Origin: Acidobacteriaceae bacterium
Lineage (GTDB): Bacteria; Acidobacteriota; Terriglobia; Terriglobales; Acidobacteriaceae
Direction of reading: 5' to 3'
Length of the DNA: 64,000 bases
Assembly: GCA_903642225.1 (NCBI GenBank)
Contig: CAHJWI010000023.1
Span: 1-64,000, forward strand
In this document: piece by piece, positions 53,248 through 61,910 of the stretch
Layout: each line of letters opens with the position of its first letter
Position numbering within the stretch: the stretch's first letter is position 1
Notes under the pieces: generated by a model
Told to the model about the DNA's origin: nothing
Seen by the model: only the letters and a program-made list of their open reading frames with translations
The model's database searches: none
Made by a program: the position numbers and the translations under genes

Positions 53248-54400
53248 ACAGTCATCGATCGTGCGAAATGCCTCGGCGGCGGTGGGCGACGGGATGGGTG
53301 GCTTCTCGATCCAAGCCATTCATCTCGGTGCACCCGGACCTGGCGAGGTGTTGATAGCCTTGAAGGCCAGTGGCGTTTGCCATACGGATTGGGATTCGCT
53401 GAGCTGGGGACGGCGGGTGATCCTTGGGCACGAGGGTGCGGGGTTGGTCGATTCAGTGGGTGAGGGTGTCACCCGCTTTCGTGCGGGTGACCGCGTGCTG
53501 CTTAATTGGGCTATTCCGTGCGGCGTCTGCTTTCAGTGCGAGCGTGGTAACGAGAGCATTTGCGAAGACCGTGGGACCGTTCCCGATGCGCGATACCAGC
53601 AACCTGGATACAGTTCTCCAGGCGGCAGTGATGAAAGGGCGTCCGCCCGGAACACCGGGGCGGCCGGGCCTGGCGGCTTAAACGCGTCCTTCTCGCTGGG
53701 CACCATGGCAACGCACGCCGTAGTGCCGCAGGCTGCAGTTCTACCGTTGCCAGCGGACGTGTCTTTTGAAATTGGTGCGATTTTCGGGTGCGCCGTAATG
53801 ACCGGTTTTGGCTCGGCTGTGAACGCGGCCAGGGTGGCGTCCGGCAGTACCGTCGTGGTACTCGGCTGCGGTGGTGTCGGGTTGAGCACGATTCTTGGAG
53901 CGCGCTACTGCAACGCCGCGCGCATCCTCGCCATCGATCTCAACCCCGGACGGCTGGAGATGGCTCTGCAGTTCGGTGCCACGGAAACCTTGCTTGCTCA
54001 TCAGGAAGATGTTGGCCTGCTTGCCATGGCCGCAAGGGTCAGGCAAGCTACCACGGGCCGGGGCGCCGAATACGCCTTTGAGTGCACGGCAGTTCCGGAA
54101 CTTGGCGCGGCCCCACTGGCCATGATCCGCAGCGGTGGGACTGCCGTTGGCGTCAGCGGTATCGAGAAGATCGTTCCCGTCAATATGGAGGTTTTCGAGT
54201 GGAACAAGACATACATCAACCCGCTGTATGGCGGCTGCCGTCCACAACGGGACTTTCCCTTGATGCTGGGCTTGTACCAGTCTGGCAAGCTTCCTTTAGA
54301 AGCAATGATTACGCGCAGATACCCACTGCAGGACCTCGGGCAGGCTTTTGACGATATGCGCTCCGGCAATGGCGCAAAGGGAGTATTGATCTTTGAATGA
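53237..54400 (+). CDS. zinc-dependent alcohol dehydrogenase (class III-like, medium chain)
   Basis: 387 residues from the ATG at 53237, which overlaps the upstream stop. Catalytic zinc residues are Cys48 (GVCHTDWD) and His65-Glu66 (LGHEGAG). The structural zinc lobe is Cys95, Cys98, Cys101 and Cys109 (PCGVCFQCERGNESIC). Rossmann motif VLGCGGVGLSTILGARYC; C-terminal GCRPQRDFPLMLGLYQSGKL is typical of the class III/long-loop branch. It oxidises alcohols with NAD; substrates in this branch include hydroxymethyl-thiols. It is coupled to the esterase gene (overlap of eight bases) and controlled by the upstream operator. Possible roles are oxidation of a released sugar alcohol or of formaldehyde. 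Confidence 0.88.
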   Translation: MRGEQSSIVRNASAAVGDGMGGFSIQAIHLGAPGPGEVLIALKASGVCHTDWDSLSWGRRVILGHEGAGLVDSVGEGVTRFRAGDRVLLNWAIPCGVCFQCERGNESICEDRGTVPDARYQQPGYSSPGGSDERASARNTGAAGPGGLNASFSLGTMATHAVVPQAAVLPLPADVSFEIGAIFGCAVMTGFGSAVNAARVASGSTVVVLGCGGVGLSTILGARYCNAARILAIDLNPGRLEMALQFGATETLLAHQEDVGLLAMAARVRQATTGRGAEYAFECTAVPELGAAPLAMIRSGGTAVGVSGIEKIVPVNMEVFEWNKTYINPLYGGCRPQRDFPLMLGLYQSGKLPLEAMITRRYPLQDLGQAFDDMRSGNGAKGVLIFE

Positions 54401-55226
54401 GGGTGCCGGCAGTATTCACTTTCCAACGGTTGAACTCTCCGACCCAGCATTTGAGCGGGACGGCCTTCGCTACGTCACGGTACGAAGTCCAGCGCTCGGC
54501 CGGCGGGCTGACGTCACGCTCTGGATTCCTGACGCTCCCCGCATCGACACAGTTCTCCTCTTGCTGCACGGGGTATACGGCAGCCATTGGGTGTGGTCAT
54601 TGAAGGCCGGAGCGCACCGCACTGCACAGGCCCTGCTGGAACGCGGCGAGATCGAACCCATGGTGATCGCCATGCCCACTGACGGCCTTGACCGTGACGG
54701 CAGCGGATACCTGGCATGGCCCCAAGGGCTGGACGTCGAGCGATGGATCGTGGAGGAGGTGCCAGCAATTGCGCGCCTCGCTGCGCCTGCGCTGACCCCC
54801 ACCCCGCGCCTTGCGATTGGCGGTCTATCGATGGGCGGCTACGGTGCCTTGCGATTGGGCGCAAAGTTCCCGCATCTCTTTCACGCCATCTCCGCGCACT
54901 CCGCCATTACCCGTATCCCGGACATCGCACCGTTTGTGCAAGAGCCGTTGGAACAGTATCTCGCATGCTCCTCCGCCCAGGATCTTGATCCGCTGTACTG
55001 GATGCGTCGACACCATCGGCAGCTTCCGGCCCTGCGCTTTGACTGTGGTGTCAGCGACCCTCTTCTGCCCGGCAACCGTGCACTGCACGACGCACTTGAA
55101 ATGGAAGGCGTCGCGCATGTCTTTGAGGAACTGCCGGGTTCTCACGACTGGCCCTATTGGGCAAGCCACTTCGAAAGAACGCTGCGGCACGCGGACCTGC
55201 ACTGCCGCCCGAAAGAACGGACATGA
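54393..55226 (+). CDS. alpha/beta-hydrolase esterase (Esterase/PF00756 type)
   Basis: 277 residues. The start is a TTG at 54393 with GGGAG upstream; the nearby ATG is in another frame. Catalytic triad: Ser146 in GGLSMGGYGALR, Asp222 in CGVSDPLLPGNR, His251 in LPGSHDWPYW. LLLLHGVYGSHWVWS is the oxyanion strand. No signal peptide, so cytoplasmic. The family includes feruloyl and acetyl esterases and S-formylglutathione hydrolase; this one is closer to the sugar-esterase type. It overlaps both neighbours (alcohol dehydrogenase and GH51), so it belongs to one polycistronic mRNA and may deacylate arabinose-containing oligosaccharides taken into the cell. Confidence 0.87.
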   Translation: MNEGAGSIHFPTVELSDPAFERDGLRYVTVRSPALGRRADVTLWIPDAPRIDTVLLLLHGVYGSHWVWSLKAGAHRTAQALLERGEIEPMVIAMPTDGLDRDGSGYLAWPQGLDVERWIVEEVPAIARLAAPALTPTPRLAIGGLSMGGYGALRLGAKFPHLFHAISAHSAITRIPDIAPFVQEPLEQYLACSSAQDLDPLYWMRRHHRQLPALRFDCGVSDPLLPGNRALHDALEMEGVAHVFEELPGSHDWPYWASHFERTLRHADLHCRPKERT

Positions 55227-57253
55227 AACGCATTTGCCGCCACCTCCTGCCGCTGATCTGCTTGCCTATAGCGCTGCATGCTGCAACAGGCCCGCAGGAC
55301 GCCGTGCGGGCAACCATCCGGATCGATTCCACCCGCGTCGAAAACCACATCAGTCCACGCATGTATGCGGCGTTTGTCGAAATGATGGCAGAAGACGTGA
55401 AACGTGGCCTGACCGCGGAGATGCTTCTGGATCGCTCTTTGGAAGATCCGGTAGATTACCTTGGGCTCCCCGCGCACTGGCAGCTTGAGCCAGATGAGCG
55501 AAACGATAACGTCGCAGCGATTAAGTTCAAGCAAACGGCCGACGAGGCTTATCCCCGCAACGATGTCGCGACGAACACCGCGAACCACGCGCTTCAACTC
55601 ACGCTTGCGCCCGGCGACATTACGGATGCGCGTCGCGGACTGTCGCAGGGCCGGCTTTCGCTGCAGGCCGGCCGACGATACTCCGGTTATTTCTGGGCGA
55701 AGCGGGCTACGGTCGACGGATATGACGGTCAGGTACGAATTTTGCTTGAGCAGGACGTCACCGACGGCCAGGTTTACGCCCAGCAAATTATTCCATCGCT
55801 GCAGGCAGGCGATTGGCAGCGCTACGACTTCTCGCTAGCGCCAACCTCTATGGACCGCTTTGCGAAACTGACTCTTCTCTTCGACGGACACGGCGTTCTG
55901 TTCCTTGACCAGCTATCCCTCATGCCTGCGGATGCGCAAACGCAGGTACGTCCCGACGTCGAAGCGATGGTGAAGTCGCTGCGGCCGTCATTTTTGCGTT
56001 GGCCGGGCGGCAACGTCGCGCAGGACTACCACTGGCAGTGGGGCATCGGCCCGCGAGACCTGCGTCCCGTATGGGTCAACAAAGCATGGAGCAACGCGCC
56101 GGAGCCGGACGACTTCGGCACAGACGAATACCTGGCCTTCTGTGAACGCTCCGGCCTTCAGCCCTCTATTACCGTGAACGTCGACGGCGCGGGCGCAACC
56201 CCAGCTGAAGCTGCCGCATGGGTGGAATACGCCAACGGGCCAGCGACCTCAAAGTACGGAGCCATGCGCGCCGGCAACGGACACCCGGCACCCTACGGGG
56301 TCAGGCAGTGGGAGCTTGGGAACGAAATCTTTGGCGGTTGGGTACGCGGTCACGTCACGGCGGAAGCCTACGCACAACGCGCTGTGCAGTATGCCCGGGC
56401 TATGCGTGCTGTCGATCCCACACTGCAACTCATCGCTGTGGGTGAGGGGGTCTTCGACGGTAGCGACGCCTGGAACTCCACGGTTGCCCGCATCGCCGGA
56501 AAGGACATTGAGTTTCTCGCAATCCACGATTACACGTCTGTCGCTCAGAATGCGAAGGATCCCCACCCACGCGACGCCATGATGGCCCGTGCTGGCGAGT
56601 TTGAAGCGAACTATCGGCACATGGCCGGTCTGCTCCGCGGCAGCTCGACCAATCCTACCCTCAAGCTGATCGTCAACGAATGGAATCTCTTCTATGACGC
56701 TGCAACGATCCAGTCCATGGAAGGCGCGGTGTATGCCTCCCGCATGATGAATGGTTTCGAGCGCGATGGCGACATCGTAGAGGCAAACGCCATCTCCGAC
56801 CTCTTGAACGGCTGGGTCGGCGGCATTCTTCAGGCGAGCCGCGACCGCGTTTATGCCACGCCGCAGTACTTTGCCGTTAAAATGTATCGCGAGCACCTGG
56901 GCGTTGACCGCTTAGCCGCAGTCACGGCTTCACCGGCGCTCCCCTCCGGCTTGGCGGCGATTGACGCCGTCGCAACGCGCAGCGCTGATGGCCGTTCCGT
57001 CTTTATCAAACTCTCGAATGCAGACCAACACCGCGGCATTTCCACCTCTGTCGAGTTGCACGGCGTACCTGGTAACAGCTCCGCGCAGGTAGAGATGCTC
57101 ACCGCTGCAACAACCGCCAGTCGGAACAGCTTTGAGAATCCGCTTCAGGTGCATCCCGTATCCAGCACGATTTCCTGCGCGAAAGCATGTACCGTGCAAA
57201 TGCCACCTGATTCTGTCGCGGTGTTGACTGTCCACGTGCACGTCGCTCCCTAA
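55223..57253 (+). CDS. GH51 alpha-L-arabinofuranosidase, exported
   Basis: 676 residues from the ATG at 55223, which overlaps the esterase stop (ATGA). Signal peptide ICRHLLPLICLPIALHA. GH51 layout: N-terminal carbohydrate-binding-like module (about 100-235), TIM barrel, C-terminal beta-sandwich. Acid/base Glu368 is in QWELGNEIFGG and nucleophile Glu486 in LIVNEWNLF. FLRWPGGNVAQDYHW and IAIHDY-like FLAIHDYTSV are family blocks. It removes arabinofuranosyl side chains from arabinan or arabinoxylan outside the cytoplasm. It is the fourth gene of the operator-controlled run. Confidence 0.93.
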   Translation: MKRICRHLLPLICLPIALHAATGPQDAVRATIRIDSTRVENHISPRMYAAFVEMMAEDVKRGLTAEMLLDRSLEDPVDYLGLPAHWQLEPDERNDNVAAIKFKQTADEAYPRNDVATNTANHALQLTLAPGDITDARRGLSQGRLSLQAGRRYSGYFWAKRATVDGYDGQVRILLEQDVTDGQVYAQQIIPSLQAGDWQRYDFSLAPTSMDRFAKLTLLFDGHGVLFLDQLSLMPADAQTQVRPDVEAMVKSLRPSFLRWPGGNVAQDYHWQWGIGPRDLRPVWVNKAWSNAPEPDDFGTDEYLAFCERSGLQPSITVNVDGAGATPAEAAAWVEYANGPATSKYGAMRAGNGHPAPYGVRQWELGNEIFGGWVRGHVTAEAYAQRAVQYARAMRAVDPTLQLIAVGEGVFDGSDAWNSTVARIAGKDIEFLAIHDYTSVAQNAKDPHPRDAMMARAGEFEANYRHMAGLLRGSSTNPTLKLIVNEWNLFYDAATIQSMEGAVYASRMMNGFERDGDIVEANAISDLLNGWVGGILQASRDRVYATPQYFAVKMYREHLGVDRLAAVTASPALPSGLAAIDAVATRSADGRSVFIKLSNADQHRGISTSVELHGVPGNSSAQVEMLTAATTASRNSFENPLQVHPVSSTISCAKACTVQMPPDSVAVLTVHVHVAP

Positions 57254-57328
57254 GCGCCGCAACCTCACCTTTCCAAGGACACATCCTTCACACCAGATCT
57301 CCAATCCGCGCAAACGGACAAACAAGCC

Positions 57329-59404
57329 ATGACATCAAACGATTTGACAGTAGAGCGAGCTCAGAATCAGGCATTCAGGCAGAGCCTCTGGGTGCTGGTT
57401 TTGAGCATGGCCGGTGCCGGCCTCCTTCGGGCGCAGATGGCGGAAAGCCCTGCTTCTACGGACGGCATCACCCACATAAAGATCATTCAGCCAGCCACGC
57501 CCAAGGTAATTCCAGAGGCTTTCTTCGGCAGCTTCCTTGAACCCATCGGCTCCTCTACCTATGGGGGCCTGTGGGCGCAGGTACTTGAAAATCCATCTTT
57601 CGAGGAGGGCCTCTGGTCGGCGAATCATGTCAGCGACATGTTACGCGTGAAGCCCGAACTGCACCGGGCCAGCGATCTTGGGCTGCCGTTACCTTGGCAA
57701 CCACTCGATGGCCAGCAGGGTAGCCGTTATCTCGTTGTGCGAGGAGACGCTGGCAATTCGAATCAATCGCTGCTTTTGATGTCTCTGCCCGACACAGAGG
57801 TAGGCGTTCTGCAGGAAATTTATTTGCCCGTTCAGCGAGAGTTGGACTACACCGGCGCGATCATGCTGAAGCACGTGCGCGGTCCGGTAGATGTCACGAT
57901 TTCACTTCGCAAGCATGCCCACCCGGACCAGGTTCTTGCGGCCGCAACACTTCAAGCGAAGGCTGACCGATGGACAGAATACCCTTACAAGCTTTTCCTG
58001 AAGCCAGGCACTGTCGCACCGCTTGAGCCATTGGACCTTGTAATTTCTGTTCGTAACGACGCTCGGGCGCAGATCGATAACATTCTTTTGAACCCTGCGG
58101 ACGCGGTGGATAGTATGGACCCCGATGAAGTGGCTATGGCGAAAGATCTACATTCGCCCGTGATCCGCTTCGGTGGGAATTTCACCTCGTCTTATCACTG
58201 GCAAGACGGCATCGGCCCGGAGGCGAAGCGCGTCTCCATGCTGAATCCGTCTTGGGGTATACCGGAATACAACACCTTCGGCACAGACGAATTTCTGCAG
58301 TTCTGCCGGCTCGTCGATGCTCAGCCTCAGATCGCGCTCAATCTTGGCACGGGCACGCCTCAGGAAGCGGGAGAATGGGTTCGCTATGTCAAGGCTCACT
58401 GGGGCGATCATCACGGCGGCCTGCTTTGGGAGATGGGAAATGAGCTATGGGGTGACTTCCAGATCGCCTACCCTGCTGCACAGACCAACGGCGCTGTTAC
58501 GCTGGCCACAAGCCAGGCTGTCCACGCCGTCGACCCAGCAGCTCGTCTCATTGCGACCGGTGGAGATGAAGATTTCTTTCATGATTGGAACGCCCGCCAG
58601 CTTGCAAATCCGAAAGGTACTTTTGATCTTATTTCCACTCACTTTGTGGTCAATGATCGTGTCGAGTTACGAAATGCCTCCAATGACTTCCGCACAATGG
58701 CTGCGCTTGCCCTGCCATGGGGTTTGGCATCGAGGATGCGATCGATTCACCAGCAGGCGGTAGACGCAGGCCAGCCAAATGCGAAAGTTGCGTTCACTGA
58801 GTGGCTGATGGTCTCAGATCACCGTGATGGTCCGAACTTCTCCAACATGGGTGGGGCGCTTTTTGCGGCCGGTTTCCTCAACATGCTGTTTCGTAATACT
58901 GATGCGCTGGCCCTTTCTGACATGACCGGCATCATGGAATTCGGAGGCATTTGGAAAAAACGCGCCCAGGTGTATGGAGCGCCCGCCTACTGGGTGCTAC
59001 GGGAGTACAGCAACGCACGCCCTCATAACCTGCTTGCCTTAACAACGGATGGACCAACCTACTCGATTACACACGGTATCCAGCGACTACCAGAGATCAA
59101 GGACATACCCTACCTGGACTGCGTCCCTGCAACCACCGCAGATGAGTCAACGCTTGTACTCACTTGCGTGAACCGTAGCCTCACGCAGGCTCAACGGACT
59201 GAAATCGATCTAGGCACACTCGTACGTCACACTGTTATTGCAAAAACGAGTACGCTACGCGCGGATAGTATTCTGGTTGAAAACGACGAAGAAGAACCGC
59301 ATCGTGTAACGCCATCACGGAACACCTGCAAAATTGACGGAGGCAAGCTCATCTACAGCTTTCCCACTTCAAGTGTCACGGTATTGCAGATCCCGCTGAG
59401 ATAA
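57329..59404 (+). CDS. GH51-like alpha-L-arabinofuranosidase, second type, exported
   Basis: 691 residues. Signal-like segment SLWVLVLSMAGAGLLRAQM. It shares the GH51 plan with the previous gene but is only distantly similar: PEAFFGSFLEPIGSSTYGGL, VIRFGGNFTSSYHWQDGIGP, acid/base Glu372 in LWEMGNELWGD, nucleophile Glu491 in VAFTEWLMV. The pair is therefore not a recent duplication. It lies 75 bases after the first GH51 gene and probably has a different linkage preference. Some GH51 members are endoglucanases, so arabinosidase activity is likely, not certain. Confidence 0.87.
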   Translation: MTSNDLTVERAQNQAFRQSLWVLVLSMAGAGLLRAQMAESPASTDGITHIKIIQPATPKVIPEAFFGSFLEPIGSSTYGGLWAQVLENPSFEEGLWSANHVSDMLRVKPELHRASDLGLPLPWQPLDGQQGSRYLVVRGDAGNSNQSLLLMSLPDTEVGVLQEIYLPVQRELDYTGAIMLKHVRGPVDVTISLRKHAHPDQVLAAATLQAKADRWTEYPYKLFLKPGTVAPLEPLDLVISVRNDARAQIDNILLNPADAVDSMDPDEVAMAKDLHSPVIRFGGNFTSSYHWQDGIGPEAKRVSMLNPSWGIPEYNTFGTDEFLQFCRLVDAQPQIALNLGTGTPQEAGEWVRYVKAHWGDHHGGLLWEMGNELWGDFQIAYPAAQTNGAVTLATSQAVHAVDPAARLIATGGDEDFFHDWNARQLANPKGTFDLISTHFVVNDRVELRNASNDFRTMAALALPWGLASRMRSIHQQAVDAGQPNAKVAFTEWLMVSDHRDGPNFSNMGGALFAAGFLNMLFRNTDALALSDMTGIMEFGGIWKKRAQVYGAPAYWVLREYSNARPHNLLALTTDGPTYSITHGIQRLPEIKDIPYLDCVPATTADESTLVLTCVNRSLTQAQRTEIDLGTLVRHTVIAKTSTLRADSILVENDEEEPHRVTPSRNTCKIDGGKLIYSFPTSSVTVLQIPLR

Positions 59405-59549
59405 AGAATAGTTGTGGTTATTGTGGGAACAGCGAAGAGGTTGTTATGCGACTCGGAGCGCAGCAACTGCGTCAAGCTCAAGCTTGTGGAGTGATCACAT
59501 CGCTCGGTACGGGTCCTATGCTGCCTCGCTTGTTGAGGAGTCTTTCGAA

Positions 59550-60830
59550 ATGAACAGGGCCGCAAGCAAAGGCGGCCGGCGTTGGCGCATTGGCATGCTG
59601 CTCGCAGTGGGCGTGTTGGTGAACTACTTCGACCGGGTAAACTTGTCGGTGTCGCACGGCGCACTTTATGCCATGTTCGGTATTTCCGATGTAGCGTTCG
59701 GTTATCTTTCGGGAGCATACAACTGGACCTACGCTCTATGCCAGCTCCCCATCGGTCTGCTACTGGACCGTTTTGGGGTGAAGCGTATTGGGCGCATCAG
59801 CATTCTCCTGTGGAGCGCAGCATCATTCGCAGCCGCGCTGGCACCAGGCCTGCCAGCCTTGTTCGGAGCGCGGTTACTGCTCGGCGTTGGTGAGGCCCCA
59901 ACGTTTCCTGCCAACGCAAAAGCCATCGGCGCCTGGTTTCCATCGGAAGAACGAAGCATCGCAACCTCACTCTTTGATGCGGCGGCCAAGTTTGCTTCGG
60001 CGATTGGCGTGCCCCTGCTTGGGTTTGTGCTGCTGCATATTGGTTGGCGTTGGAGCTTCGCCATGACAGGAATTGTGAGTTTACTTTACTTCCTCCTATT
60101 CCAAAGGGTTTACCGAGAACCCAGTGAGGACATGAGTATCTCGGAACAGGAGCGTGCCTACATCAGCGGACGGGAACTCCGCGAAGATACTCCACTCAGC
60201 AAAGCTTCACTAACTTATTTGTTGAAGCAGAGAAAGGTGCTTGGCCTTGCGCTTGGAATGGGTGCGTACAACTATGTCTTTTATTTACTGCTGACGTGGT
60301 TGCCAAGCTATCTTTCTGCAGCATTGCGCATCGATCTGATGCACTCGTTTCTATATACCGGAGTGCCATGGTTGGTGGCAACAGGAACGGACCTGCTAAG
60401 CGGGTGGGGCACGGACAAATTGATTCAGCGCGGCTGGGATGCTAGCCGGGTCCGCCGGACCGTCCTGATCTGTGGCATGACGTTTGGTTTAGGTTTGCTG
60501 GGCGCAGCAAATGCACACACCGCCACTCGCGCGCTGCTATGGATCAGCATTTCGATCGGTGGACTTGCTGCAGCAGCACCAATTGGTTGGTCCATCCCTT
60601 CCATCATCGCTCCAAGGGGAAGCGTCGGTACCGTAGGCGGGATTGTGAACTTCGCCAACCAGCTTTCGGGCATCGCCGCGCCAATCGCAACGGGGTATCT
60701 GGTAGCGGCAACGCACAGCTACGTCTGGGCCTTCCGTGTTGCAGTCCTTTATCTGGCCGTCGGTATTGCGAGCTATGTCTTTCTCCTGGGGAGGATAGCG
60801 CCGGTGCCGGATGAAGCAGCAACGGCTTAA
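59550..60830 (+). CDS. MFS transporter, anion:cation symporter (ACS) family
   Basis: 426 residues from the ATG at 59550 with AGGAG upstream; the longer frame is not coding. Family features: LVNYFDRVNLSVS in the first helix, GYLSGAYNWTYALCQLPIGL, LLDRFGVKRIGR in loop 2-3, and LLGVGEAPTFPANAKAIGAW in helix 4, which is characteristic of hexuronate, glucarate and galactonate porters. Twelve helices are expected. It most likely brings sugar acids or short glycosides into the cell and fits with the idonate/gluconate-type dehydrogenases that follow on the opposite strand. Confidence 0.9.
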   Translation: MNRAASKGGRRWRIGMLLAVGVLVNYFDRVNLSVSHGALYAMFGISDVAFGYLSGAYNWTYALCQLPIGLLLDRFGVKRIGRISILLWSAASFAAALAPGLPALFGARLLLGVGEAPTFPANAKAIGAWFPSEERSIATSLFDAAAKFASAIGVPLLGFVLLHIGWRWSFAMTGIVSLLYFLLFQRVYREPSEDMSISEQERAYISGRELREDTPLSKASLTYLLKQRKVLGLALGMGAYNYVFYLLLTWLPSYLSAALRIDLMHSFLYTGVPWLVATGTDLLSGWGTDKLIQRGWDASRVRRTVLICGMTFGLGLLGAANAHTATRALLWISISIGGLAAAAPIGWSIPSIIAPRGSVGTVGGIVNFANQLSGIAAPIATGYLVAATHSYVWAFRVAVLYLAVGIASYVFLLGRIAPVPDEAATA

Positions 60831-61100
60831 TGAGAGCTATATGTTTAAGTGAAGCCCGTTAGAACGCCTGTACTACCCATTGGCCATCTCGCTGACAACA
60901 GTCTGAAAAGCTCTGCTATCCGCGTCCCGTAGCAATGCAGGCTGCCGAGGAGTTCCCGAGACCGGATTCTCAGAATGATGCAACGATCAAAGTCGTTTGA
61001 TTCCGTGCATCTCTTAAGGTTAGTGGTTTGGCGAGCCGCTCTTGTTCGCACCGTTGAGGACGTGATACTGGTGAGCAGGCAAGCGCAACAACTACAGAGC

Positions 61101-61910
61101 TCAGCTTTGATGTACCTGCTTGGCGGGTGCGACCGTAGCACGAGTCGCACCGGTGGAGATTCCTCCATCGACGAGTAAAGTTTGACCGGTGATGTAGCGA
61201 CTAGATTCAGAGGCCAGGAAAACAATGGCGCCATCGAGATCGTGTGGTTCCCCAGGGCGCTTGAGCGGAATCCGATCCACCAGGTAATCTACCCATTCTT
61301 TATTTTGGTACATGACGCGGTTCTGAGCAGTTTCAAACCAACCCGGAGCGAGGCAGTTGACGGTAATGCCGTAGGGCCCCCAATCGTCCGCAAGACTCAT
61401 GGTGAGCTGGCGGGTTCCGCCCCGACTAGCTCCATACGGACCGAGCCCGGCATAGCCGGCGACACTTGTGACTGATCCGATGTTAATGATGCGTCCGTAG
61501 CCGTGTTGGACCATGTTGCGCGCGATTGCCTGCGCAACGAAGAAGGTTCCGCGCAGATTCGTGTCCAGGATGAGGTTCCAGTCGTCCCAGCTGACATCCA
61601 GCGCCGGTTTCCGAATGTTGCAACCCGCGTTGTTCACGAGAATGTGAATTTGAGGAGCCACCTTGGTTGCGGCGTTCACCATGGCTTCGATACTGAACTG
61701 ATCACGTACATCGAGAGAAAGTGGAACGGCTTTGCGACCCAAAACCCCGATTTCTGCAATGAATGGGAAGAGATCCTCTTTGCGCCGGCTAGTCAGAATC
61801 AAGTCTGCACCTGCATGGGCAAGCGCACGAGAGAGATACTGGCCCAGTCCACGGCTGGCCCCGGTCACAAGGGCGACCTGCCCGGTGAGATCGAAGAGCT
61901 TTGACTTCAT
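61101..61910 (-). CDS. SDR oxidoreductase, gluconate-5-dehydrogenase (IdnO)-like, Lys-to-Arg at the active site
   Basis: 269 residues. Opens KLFDLTGQVALVTGASRGLG as in IdnO/KduD-type reductases; NNAG is at 93-96 and Ser146 is in IGSVTSVAGY. The catalytic motif Tyr-x3-Lys reads Y159-G-A-S-R163: the lysine is replaced by Arg (codon CGG, two base changes from Lys codons). The C-terminal AIVFLASESSRYITGQTLLV is standard. IdnO interconverts 5-keto-gluconate and gluconate. Arg may weaken proton relay or shift the pH optimum. It overlaps the stop of the zinc dehydrogenase (ATGA) and is second in that operon. Confidence 0.9.
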   Translation of the reverse strand: MKSKLFDLTGQVALVTGASRGLGQYLSRALAHAGADLILTSRRKEDLFPFIAEIGVLGRKAVPLSLDVRDQFSIEAMVNAATKVAPQIHILVNNAGCNIRKPALDVSWDDWNLILDTNLRGTFFVAQAIARNMVQHGYGRIINIGSVTSVAGYAGLGPYGASRGGTRQLTMSLADDWGPYGITVNCLAPGWFETAQNRVMYQNKEWVDYLVDRIPLKRPGEPHDLDGAIVFLASESSRYITGQTLLVDGGISTGATRATVAPAKQVHQS

